Part shown: positions 38,929-50,479 of the stretch, piece after piece
How the letters are laid out: each line of letters starts with the position of its first letter
Numbering within the stretch: the first letter of the stretch is position 1
NCBI GenBank assembly: GCA_037389465.1
Contig: JAZARR010000206.1
Span: 496,001-560,000 of the forward strand
Source: Baylisascaris procyonis
Taxonomy: Eukaryota > Nematoda > Chromadorea > Rhabditida > Ascarididae
Direction: 5' to 3'
Length of the DNA: 64,000 nt
Notes under the pieces: generated by a model
Database searches by the model: none
The model's input: the letters and a program-made list of their open reading frames with translations, nothing else
Told to the model about the DNA's origin: nothing
Translations under genes and position numbers: made by a program

Positions 38929-40406
38929 CGGGATGTGGCGATAGCCGGAGCCAACTCACCGAGCCCACTTTCGTGAACGTTATGTGGCTTTTGCTGCTAT
39001 TGCTGCTGTGGGTTGCTACTACTCTGTGCTTGCTGTAACACACCCCCACGTTTCGCATTCACCCTCACCTTAAGTGTTCTCTCTTATAGGTGCGACTCTC
39101 TTTTCCACTTCGAGCCACTCGTTTCACTTCACTTTCTACCAACAATCTGCAATTAACTTCTCCTTTTAAACTGCTCTCTTCTTTTTAGCAATGCATTACG
39201 CGTTTATTAATTAATACGAAAACAGGTTATAAATATATACACGGGTATAAATTAACAAAAAATAAAAATAAAAAATAAAAAGACGTATATAAAAGCAGAT
39301 ATATTTACCTGAAATAAAGCAGTAAAAATAATAAAATATAAAAGAAAATATTTTTACTATAACTAATTGCAAAAAGAAGTTCAAAATTATGCCTATTGGT
39401 AAGCACTAAAAACTGATTAGAAGGGTCAGCAGATGTTCGCAAAGAAACGACAACAATATCACAGAATAAAAAATACGAAGAAAATATTGAAAAAGTGATT
39501 AAAAAGGTGCCACGCTAATCACGATTATGGAACGCCATTCCACTACTCCAACAATACCATAGTTCGAAAGATACTTGTTGCTATTAATAATCTACGTGAT
39601 AAAACGATTAAGCCATCGAATCTCTATTCCAAATGGTTGACTCTTATTAGCAATATATTTGTCATTTTACTTTACAATTTAACTTACTTCTTAATGAAGT
39701 TATACATTTGTATTTCTGCTGAAGGCAATATAACTTCAATAGATTGGTAAAATTTTTACCGAAAGTTTTATAGCGATGATAAATTCAAGGAAATTTCATT
39801 TTTTTCTAAATCTATTTTAAAATTCCCAATTGAAACAATAATTTTCACAACCGAAAGTTTTGTAATCATCAACGCAATACAGTGAACAACTGAACGCACA
39901 GTGTTGCAACGATAATGGCAATAAAACTAACCCATCGCAATACTGCAATCAATGGTAATAACAAAAATGCACTTCATAGATCAAACATAAATAATATCGA
40001 TTGCTTGCCTAGTTCAGGCATTATAGTAATGATGTTGTTTTGACTTTTTTTTGCATATTTGTGCATGCTTTGATAGATAAATATCACTCGATTCTTTTCG
40101 AAAATATTAGCAACAATGCGTTACAACACCTAAACGTGTGAATACCCACTAAAAATAGTAAAGAGTTTTGAGAAGCGCGTAAAAGATGTTCGAATAGGAA
40201 GAGATCTCTATTATATAGACAGCAGCTAATCTCTTTATATAAAAACATTTAAAATGTCGGAATACTATTGCATATATTTTACTTATAAAAAATAAGCATA
40301 GAGATAACCATATCTAAATTTCGCATTGTTAAATAATTGTGTTTAGAAGGCGAATGAACAATTTAAATATAATATGATGAAAACGCATTAATCAGGCTGG
40401 CACGAT

Positions 40407-40788
40407 ATGCGCTTTTTGCACTTCAATCCATTAGATTCACTTATTTAAAAAAAAAACGTCCAAAAAATGACAAAAAAAGGCGAACATAACTTTGCGATCA
40501 ACCGGTTGCACAAATATCCTCATTCAAAACAAATTTTCCTTGATTAGCAATAATCCCTTAATTACTGGTTAACTGTGCATACTTTTTGACGTCTGGAGGT
40601 GTTAAATGTCCGCGGAAAAAAAGGATATTGGTTCATAAGGTGCAAATTACACCCATAAAATTGGTGCACGGTGTAAACTATACCAGCAAAATTCCAACGA
40701 TAGATATCTTTTACGATCTGCGAGTAGAAACTAAACATGGGGAGGGATATTTGCATGAAAATTCATAATTAAACTGCAAAAAGCGCAT
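40407..40788. mobile_element. Possible MITE-like element with 14-base terminal inverted repeats
   Basis: ATGCGCTTTTTGCA at 40407-40420 is the exact reverse complement of 40775-40788, bounding 382 bases with no transposase-like frame. The same end motif occurs alone elsewhere in the window, so it marks a dispersed family. No clear target-site duplication was seen, which keeps confidence low. Confidence 0.35.
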
Positions 40789-43700
40789 TATCATGAAAAA
40801 TAACGAATTTGTCGCAACTGCGAACCTGTAAAATTGTTAAATAAACTTGGCAATGTGATAACGGAACAGAAAAAATATAATTTAAAAATTAGAAATAAAA
40901 ATGGAATGAAATTTCAAGAAATTTTCATATTCCACTGATTTATAGACGATATAGACGGCTTCTAGCTAAACGGTAATCTTCTAACGGCAACTCGTTATTA
41001 TAGAAGTGTCCGATCAGTGCGGCTAAAAAAACCTATGAATATCGAAACAAATAAATTCATCAGTGCTAAAAAAAAGAATATTGCGATACTAAATAACGCA
41101 AAAAGGATTGAAAGAAATAAGAAAATATCGAAGTAGAATGATGCAGCAAGTAGAAAATGGAATTATCGAAGCACTACTATGCAAAGTGTTCGAGAGACAC
41201 GATAGATGGAAGGGAAAAACAAACAAAACTTAGGCAGGTAAACATATAGCGACGACAAGAATTGCACATAATAGCGCACATTTGATATCTTTTAGCGCTC
41301 ACCTCAATGTAAACGACTTAGACAGTTGAAGGTTTGTACGATGGTTTTGTGGGTTACAACAAAGAAAAAACTGTTTACTAAATAACTTCAAAGTTTTGGT
41401 GACTGCAAAATAAAGGATCAGTATTAAAAGTACGACGCGATTCATATCAGAGGACGATATATATGACCTCATCCCATATGTGCAATAGGGATTTGGGAAC
41501 AGGGATTACATAGCGTGCACCCATTATTCTAACCTTGAACGCATCATTTAGTAAAAACTTGCCCCAAAAAAACGTATTATATTCAAGGAATAGAAAACCT
41601 GATTAAAAAAAACCTCTTTCCTATTTAATCAGGAAAAGCAGAAGACTCTTGGATAAACAATTCACCCTCCTCATCGTGTAAAAAGGTTTTCAATCTATCT
41701 GCCACCTATTCGATTTGATTATATCACACACAGTCTGAACCTGCTATTGGTTAGTGATGTCAGTGATCTTCAAGTGACAAAATGATCGAGATATTTTTTA
41801 GTGAAGCGATGAAGAGAACGGTTGCGGCCGATCGCAAAAACCTTGTGAAATCGTGCAATCAAAAAAGTGGAAAAGCACGCCAGAAGGGGTGGCCCGATAC
41901 GCGCCTTTGCATTCCGCTCACCAGAACAAATTTTTTATAAGTCACCTGAAAATTTTAAAAAAGAAGCGGAATAATGCCTCAACCGGTCCGACTACTTGAA
42001 CAAATCTTCCGGAAAAGGTTTCGCCTTTCTACAACCCGGTCGATGTAAGATGCAATTAAATTAGTGATACAAAGTGCAAATTTCTGTGGATCAGTGGGTC
42101 AGAGTTTGAAATTACCGCGCATACGAGCAGACAGACACAGACGGATATGTATATACATAGAGACTTTGTATTAACTCGTTTCGCAAACGCAAGAAGCACT
42201 TTGCAAAAACGAAAGTTTTTAGTGATTGCAAACCGTATGCAAAAAGACGGAAGCCCATCAAAACAGTTGCAAATTGCATGCAAATTTTTAAGCACTTTAG
42301 AAAATATATAACTCCCTTCAAAGCTGAAAGATTTGAAATTTGGTATAGGGGGTTTCTATATGATATCATTCTTTGTCGTAGATTACATCCAACAGAAATT
42401 AGTAACTCAATGATTCGTTAGCTCCCGAGTTGAAACTATAAGACAGAAAGACATATACCTATATATACAAATGTTTGACGCATCAAATTTACTTTATAAA
42501 GGAAAAATGATTTCTATGCAAAACTAGAACAACTGCGAAATAAAACTGATCTACAAATATCACGGCACCTTTACGCGTAATCAACCGATTGAGAAGACAG
42601 CCGGCTGGAGCGAAATTGCGGAGAGGAGCGAAAATGTGCTGTTGTAGACTAGATCAATCAATTCGTCGACGAAGCAAGAGAGAGAAAACTATTAGGCAAA
42701 TGGGTATAAAAATATATGAAGGCATGAGAATATAACTTTAGAAAAATATGAAGATAGAGAAACACAAATTTTTAAAAGTTTATAAAAAGTTTAAAATGTC
42801 TGTTGGACAGATATTCAAATGTATAGATTAATGCGCTCAGATATCTTTGCAAAAATCTGCAAAATTTACATAAAGCTTCTGAACATACAGACATATATAT
42901 GCACTGACTGATCTGGGCAGGTATTTTATAAAAATTTGTAAAATTTGCATAAAAAGTGTTAAATGGAGCAATTTAAATAAATAAAGGAATATTCGAGGAA
43001 AACTTGGCGGAGATAACTAAATAGCACATAGGAACAACACGTTGGGAATATGTGGGAAGCTTTCTTCGACTGAGCTTTGGCATGAAATACGTGGTCAAAA
43101 TTTTTTCAGTTGCCAACCTATGACAATAAATAACCTTGATCAAATCCCATCCACCTTCCATTCGATGACAAGAAATAGCCAGGAAACATCCCTCTCTATG
43201 TGATAAACGAATAGAATAGTAGTGATATTTTTATCACGTTAACGAAGGTGTTGGCTGATTAGAATGAGCCAATATCGCTGAGTGGCATCGTTTAGGAAGC
43301 GTATAGAGGAAACTGCTGTTGCCTATTAACAACATACTGGTGACTGGTTAAACGTTACAGGGTGCCCTCAAGGGTGTTTTATAAACCTTCTTGCAGAAAA
43401 AAAAAACCTCAATTTATGTTTGAAGAACACCTCGGCTGATTAAAGAGCCCTATAAATAAATATGGGAAATGGGTGATGCTTATGCGCAAATCGATGATAT
43501 TAGGAGTCGACTCCCTTCATTGAACGCTCACAAATTGAATTATTAAAATCAGCCTTAGATGTTTCTTCAAGAATGAGTTCAGTTGTTGCAACAATCAATG
43601 TAACATGCGTATTTATTCTGTAATAAATAAAAATGTGGGAAAAAATGCTAGTAAGCACAATATGTGCTTTTTACAATTTAATCAATAAATCAAGCATAAA

Positions 43701-44054
43701 TACTAAGAAAAAAGTATCCCTCAATTAGCGTTCTTCAAAAAAATCGATCGCTTACGCAAAACATCAACAAAAAATGATGCCTGAATAATCAACTTGCCAG
43801 AGATCAATCGAAATAAATTCATCAGTTAGATGCATAGACAGATATGGGGCTGCAGCCCAAACTCATCAAATTCCATTATCACCATCTATCAGCTATATAC
43901 ACAGAAATGACGTCATCGCACTAGATAATTTATAAAAAATAACCAAACGATTGCCGAGCAATAAGCATTCACTAATACTCTATCTCAATCTAAGAATTTG
44001 TTACAAGTGATAAATCAAACCAACTAGAACAAGGATAGCCGTAAATGAATGCCG

Positions 44055-44169
44055 TTAATCACATGCTATCAATGGCCATAATCACCTATCATCGGTGGTG
44101 CTAATCACTTACTATCAATGGTGTTAACCACCTATCACTAGTAATTTTAATCACTTATTATCAATGATT
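44055..44169 (+). repeat. Degenerate 23-base minisatellite, about 5 units
   Basis: Units follow TAATCACNTNCTATCAATGG with alternating TATCAATGGT and TATCATCGGT ends, period about 23 bases. Divergence between units suggests an old array. Confidence 0.8.
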
Positions 44170-47100
44170 AAGCCGTGACATATTCGTAGCCATCAATTGT
44201 TATAAAATTCATTCTTCTTGCTTGAATTTGGTTGATACGATTTTTTAAACATTAGAGTAACATTCGGTTCAATGAAATATGGAAAAGAAAATTTACTTAG
44301 CAAAGAGAAAAGGAAAGCAAATAAATAAATGCAACTAAAGTCGAATAAAGAAAATCGTCTACTCGAATTAATCTCTTCAAATTTTAGCGCTCTTAAATAC
44401 GATAAATATAATTATTGGAAAATTATTGCCAACTGCTGACAGATAAAAAAAAGAGAAGTGAAAAATGCTCAAAATAAATGAAAGTTATCTATTTTGATGA
44501 TTGAATTATCCATTTGAAAGAGTTCTTTCTTTTTTCTAAATTATTTAAGCCTTTAAGAGCCAAAATTCATCAATCATTTTGTTGTTCGAATTGGACAAAT
44601 GCGCCATTTTCTCGCCAAATTTTCATTTCCACAGCGAAATGTATCAGTTTATCGGGGGTAAATTCAAGCAGTTTAAATTATTACTGCTGGAATTTTTTCT
44701 AATATAAATACCGTAGTTTTTCACTTATAAGCGCCAGGGTTTATAGCTCCCTTTGACTCTTCGAAAAGGACGAAAATTCGAGGTAAGACTTATTAGAGAT
44801 GATGGAAAGGCCTATGATAGTAGCAATATTTGAAAAAGGATGCATATACAACCAATCTACCTAATGCATTAAGGATAGGCTCATTAATAAAATGTACTTA
44901 TGAATCGGTCTATAGAGAAAGTGAAGAAAAAAGATTTGTAAGCGAAAAAAAAAACTCTTTTCACTGCAATTCTGACTCGTTAAGGATCGAAATGAAAGCA
45001 ATAATTGCCATTACCTTTTTCCCCTCTCTCCCTTCACCACGTATATTCAAAGAAAAATAATCGCTTTTAGACCTCACTGAAATATGAAATGATTTGAAGA
45101 AAAAAGTTTCACTGTGAACAAAATTCCATAAAATTTTCACAAAAAACCTCGAGAAATGAGATCTTTGAAAATATGCACAATAAATATTGATTCCGAATTC
45201 ATTAAATTAAAGCCACTGGGTAGACGCTGAAATGATCTACAACCAATTACAACCTTTGCCTTCATATGACGAGAAATCCCATCGTCAAAAATCGCGAAAT
45301 ATCGTTATAAAATAAAATATAGTTTTGATCAGTAAGAGATCAATTAGCGCAGAATTGGCAATTTCTGATATAGTGATAGCGCTAAAAAGACACGAAAAAA
45401 AAAAAGATTAGTGATCGAATAGATAACAAATAAGCACTATACCTATAATAGAAATCTATAAACAATAATCTCAAATAATTATTACTAATTCAAATTTCTT
45501 TTTTTAAAGTACATTTTTTTAAAATATATTGAAAATTAAAATTCCTTCCAATAAAATACTTGAAAAAGCATTTTAAAATGAGGAATAAATCTATCAATTA
45601 AGCTTATTTCGTGAAATTGAAAGTGTTGAAAGAGATATGAAAGAGGTTTACTGAGAAGTCAAAAGAGAAAACGAGAACGATCTAAAATAGGCCAGCAAAT
45701 GGAGTCGATCTTTGCCAAACGTTAAAAAAACCCTTTTATTTAGAAAAAAAGAAAGAAAAACGCCGCATGCTATCGCACTCAACAACATTTCGTATGACGC
45801 ATAACAAGATTGTAGCATGTATATTGATGGGCATCCCATTTGAGGGTGTCGTGCAATCTAATTCATCTCTCATCTATTGCCTACATCGGCCCACTTTCAT
45901 TTCGTCCGCAATTTCGAAGCAACCTATGGCAGGCACCCTCACTCTTCGCCCCATTTAAATGCATACAAGAAACCTGTTTTCATAACACCTCAAAAACCTC
46001 TCAATACCACTTTGTTAGACGATCTAGAAAACGCGACAGGTTCATATATGCGTATTGAAAGAATTCTAGTTTGATCATCGACTAGAGAAAATAAACTTAA
46101 AGAAAAAAATTACGGCCTCATTTAACAAATATTAGTGCTGCAGTCCGGAAGACGTGGTGCATAGATGATCTGTGCTTTCTTGATTTTCATTCATTAGAAT
46201 TCATTGCCTTAATAATTCGTTGATAAGCATAGCCGAATAAATGTAATAATGAAAGAATTATACAAATTACCATTATTAAAGTTACAATAAAAATCAAAAA
46301 AATTACCTTACCAAAAATAAGATAATGTAATAAAGTGAGCTCCAATTAGACTCCTTGTCTCTGTCGTACTGAAGTACTTCATTCGCACTCTCATCGGGAC
46401 GAGGGCGATGAAATAACTCTCGACCCTTCTCTTATGGGGAAATAACGGTGAATCGATTCGTCAACATTCAATAGACAAGAAATGAACCTAAGTTCCAACC
46501 TTAAAACTTCCCATGTTAATTGGAAGTAAAAAATATGAAAAAAAAATTTTATTCATAATTAATGGCTCGACTGGTTAAACTAAATAAATAAATGAATCTA
46601 ATAAAAACAATTTTGAAATTCTCTAAAGATGTGATCAATCAATAAATGCAATACGCTTCGATCGATTTTCTTTGCATATATAAAGATGACAGCGCTGTTG
46701 GTTTGTGAGTGCTCATTGTTGAAAACACAATTTATTTGGCGCATCGTTATCTCATACTATCAATGAAATATATACTAAACCTATGAGGAAGTGTGATGGC
46801 AAATTTATATTGACGGAGTGCAAAATAGTTTGCTTAGTCGCTAACACATGCATAATAGTGTGCAGACGGATATTAGATTACCGGGAATTGAAAAATTTCT
46901 ACGAAAAACGGATAAACTTTTGAAAAATAAACGGAAAAAGTAAATTTTTCTAATATAAACGGAAAAATATGAAAATGAACAGAAGACAAGCAAAGGAAAA
47001 AATAACATCTGTTCCTTTTTCTTAATATTGGTGCTGGAGGGGGGGAGGGGGTGGCATGAAGGGGTTGACTAATTACAACATGCGCTCCCTCACAATACGT

Positions 47101-48993
47101 GATAGCTGCATTGAGAGAAATAATCAAAAAAGATTATATTCATTGTTGCACATTGAACGTCCTTTAGTAACGATAACACAGACCCTTTTTTAGCATTCAC
47201 GATAGAAAATTGAGTCTATAAATTCTATAAATTTTTCTCCCACCTCTTTTCCAGCTAATACGAAACAACACAATAAACAGTAGCCTGAATAAAAAAAAAA
47301 TAATATCCCTAAATCAAAAACATTAAAGAATGTATAAAAAATGACGATATTGACCGACATAAACGGACACATATTAAACATGTCATCGCTATTCGAATTG
47401 ATCCCATACAATGCAAATAAAGGAACGATTTTAAAAAATGCTTTATTTTATTTGGCCGTAATACGAGTTCAAGTTCCTAGCAAACAATAATAATAATAAT
47501 TCGAGCTTAAATCACAAGTCAGGAACTTCAATACAATCGGCCTCTATAACAAATAGCTATTCGAAACATCTGTAGAAGAAGTCGCATCTCTTCATAGAGA
47601 ACAATGTCAACCAGAGTGCAAAAAACATCACTATAGTCTTCGAGGTTATGGCCAATTTCAAACCAGAGTTCATTAAATTCAGTAATTATACTCAATAATT
47701 AAGTACTTCCGGCTAGAAAAATAACGAATGCTTAGGCTTCTCTATATAGAAAATATTTTTCCAGCTGCATAATTTCATTACGCGTGCAACAATTTAAATT
47801 AAAGAAAAGAAACCCGAGAAGCAATGCTGAGCATTCAATAAAATATAAAACATCAACGAATATATAAAAAATTACTTCAAAAGTAACACCTTCTAAGAAA
47901 TTTTCAAAAACACTAAAGCAATAAGACAGTCTCTAACTAATGCATTAACGCATTACGAATTTCTTTAAAAAATAACAAAAAAAACAATGACATGCTCGTC
48001 AGCAAAACGAATATCCATCTGTAGAAGCAGCGGCGAGGGGGGTGGGGTTGGGAAGGGAGGAAGGAGAAGTGAAATTGAGCCAACGCCTTTAAAAAAGCCG
48101 CGGAAAATGCGGTTATCGTGAAAAGGCAAACGCTGACAATAACCAAGATAAATAAAGTTATTAATAAAATCAGACAAATCAGAAATGACTTTGCCCTTGA
48201 GCACTGAGACGAGAATCATCCATAAATGAACCCCCTCAAATTCTGGATGTCTATCGAAAAATTACAAGGGAAAATTTGATATAAATGTAAAACTTAAGGG
48301 CGACATCAAAAATAAAAAAATAGACTAAGCTAATCAAACAAAAAAAAAAACGATTCAACAAGCAGTCCGATGATAAGTGAGAGCAATCAAACTGGACCCA
48401 CCTCAATTCTTAAGGAAGTCTCGCCGGACATCCCAACGCCTCAAATCAACTAGCTCCTTAATGTCATCCCGAAATTTGGTGCAAACATAAACAAATTAAA
48501 AGATAGGGCAGCAATATATTTTTGTAAATGACAACATAAAAAGACTGTATTCTAGGCAAACAACAAAAAGGATAGAAAAAAAACAGATCAATCAAATCAC
48601 ATAAAATGATGAAAAATTTAAGGCTTCATTACTCATGAGAAAAGAAAAACAATTTAAACAGATATGATCAAATATAATCGACAAGAAACAAGTAAGGAGA
48701 GGAATTCTATATCTAAAAATGCTATTTTTTTTTTTTTAAATGAAATGGAATAGCAAACCACGCAAACTTCCTGCCTCTGAAGACGAAAACTTATTTTCCC
48801 AACCACCTTGATACAAACTCAGTTATGTATATCTTTGGCCAACGATGGATTGGACTTCATCTTCTTTTTAAGGCCTTCAGTTCTCAGACTAAAACCATCA
48901 GAAAATTCCAACACCTTCCCCTCCTCCTCTAAAACCTAGCTGCATCGATCATATGCCTGGTCATGTCTATCGACTAGAATGATCAATCCATAT

Positions 48994-50462
48994 TTATGAA
49001 TTTTGTAATTTCATCTTCGCTAGCCTCTCGGATTCAGCTTTATCGCGTCGTATTGAAGCAAGTGCCGGATCCTCGATTATATGCAAATAATGATGATTAA
49101 CGAACCGCGCCAACTGAAATTGATGTCCCCATTAAGCAGTTTCTATATCAGTGCATAAAGCATCAGCTTGTCATAAAGAAAGTCACGAACGGCTTGGGAA
49201 TGAATAAATGGAAGCTCCTTTCGCTAACCGGCTTCATTCAGGAGCAGCAACTGTCAGATCCGAATTGCACATGAATGGATTATTGTATAAGTCGAATACC
49301 AGTTTCAAATCTGTTTTCGCTGCACCCATACCCAACGTTGCTAGTTCTCACGGCAATATTCTAGTGCTTGCTGAGTTGGTTCTCAAGTTTTGATGGCGCA
49401 TGATCTAAAGATTATTTAACACGTTGAACACAAATGTTTAATCTATTTATAGTTATATTAATGCTTCAGAAACAACCAGAATCAGTAAGCATTTCGAGAG
49501 GAGTTCCTTCAGATCTCTTAGCATATTCAAGAGGATCGTGGGGTCATGTCTGAATACCAGTCAAAAGAAGCAAGATAACGACGAACCTGTGTAGTTTGTG
49601 CAGTAATATTCGTCAAGTGACATATGAATAGAAGGATGTTACGTGGTTGCACATGCCATGCGAAACGCATGAATACCGACGAATAGAGACATAGTGCAGA
49701 AGTCATCGGACCTAAATAGATCATTACGTACTTATTATTAATAAAGATATGCAATGTAGCCGGCATATTCTTCAGTGGAACTGGAAATGTGGTCAATAAT
49801 AATCTCCTGCCTTCGTCATAAGTGACAGCTATTAGGAAAGCACATCAGGAAGACTAGTATGACGTGCTTTTTGCATTTTGTTTGGTGATGCATTACTAAT
49901 AAAAAATGAACTGCCAATGGCCTACTTTCAAATCGGTTAGAACTCTGAGCAGAATTAATGCCGATTGTTATCGAATGGGCGATCAATCAGTTGCCTACAA
50001 ACTATATTGCTCAACAAGTTTGCCAAGTACGACCACAATTCCAAATTTTTCTGCACAAGGCGGAAAGTCAAGCAACCTTTGAAGAAAGAAAGTCAAGCAA
50101 TAAAAATAAACACTGAAGAAGTAATGTACTTCGAGAAATACATCCCTCAACTGGGCTTCATCTTTTCAACCAATCACTTCAATAATCGAAAACAATAGCG
50201 CTAAGATTAAATAAGAATATAAACAATAATATCTAATCCAACGAGTGGTACTAACATCAACCCAAAAACCAATATAAATCCCACAGCAATAGAACTTACC
50301 GGAAATCATATCAGGATCCTTTTTGAGATCGGCAATCGCAGCCAATGGCAATCCCCAATTGGCGACCGGTCCCCAGAAATGAGTCGACATAAAATATTCG
50401 ATCCATTCTTTGCGCGATGAACGCATAAAATATGCCGTTATCGAGCGCGCTATACTACCCAT
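48994..50462 (-). CDS. mpc-1: Mitochondrial pyruvate carrier subunit 1
   Basis: Exons in transcript order are 50462-50300, 49711-49587 and 49113-48994; 408 bases, 135 residues, phases consistent. The family core is clear: [20 protein letters not shown] followed by [15 protein letters not shown], then [19 protein letters not shown] and [11 protein letters not shown]1 pairs with MPC2 in the inner mitochondrial membrane to import pyruvate into the matrix. An amphipathic N-terminal helix precedes two or three membrane segments, as usual. The tail after HHYL is longer and more charged ([18 protein letters not shown]) than in human MPC1 (109 residues). The start MGSIARS lies seven bases behind a TTTACAG acceptor, consistent with trans-splicing. 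MPC2 is not in the window. Confidence 0.96.
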
Positions 50463-50469
50463 TCGTTTT

Positions 50470-50479
50470 CTGTAAATGA
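50470..50479 (-). promoter_or_regulatory. Probable trans-splice acceptor of MPC1
   Basis: On the - strand CATTTACAG ends at 50470, leaving a seven-base leader before the ATG at 50462. No upstream coding exon is visible. Confidence 0.5.

Larger units (their letters stand above)
38916..48993. other. 10 kb gene-poor block between coronin and MPC1
   Basis: The + strand is A-rich throughout, the pattern seen over - strand genes in this window, so it may hold a long coronin outron or 5' UTR intron. Contents seen: a putative inverted-repeat element at 40407-40788, a GACAGACA-type tract near 42120, a minisatellite at 44055-44169, a G-rich tract near 47036, and scattered AT-rich sequence. One protein-like + frame lies at about 45870-46074 (see findings). 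No gene is supported. Confidence 0.45.

Noticed and set aside
44514..44702. Region open in all three + frames with a GTAAATT donor
   Set aside because: With all frames open there is no way to choose one, and no acceptor or family similarity supports an exon.
48390..48490. Short - strand frame reading DIKELVDLRRWDVRRDFLKN
   Set aside because: Only 28 codons between stops, no acceptor before it and no partner exon; too little to call a transposon relic.
49208..49393. 61-codon + frame inside the MPC1 intron
   Set aside because: Lies antisense in an intron, no domain or splice context.
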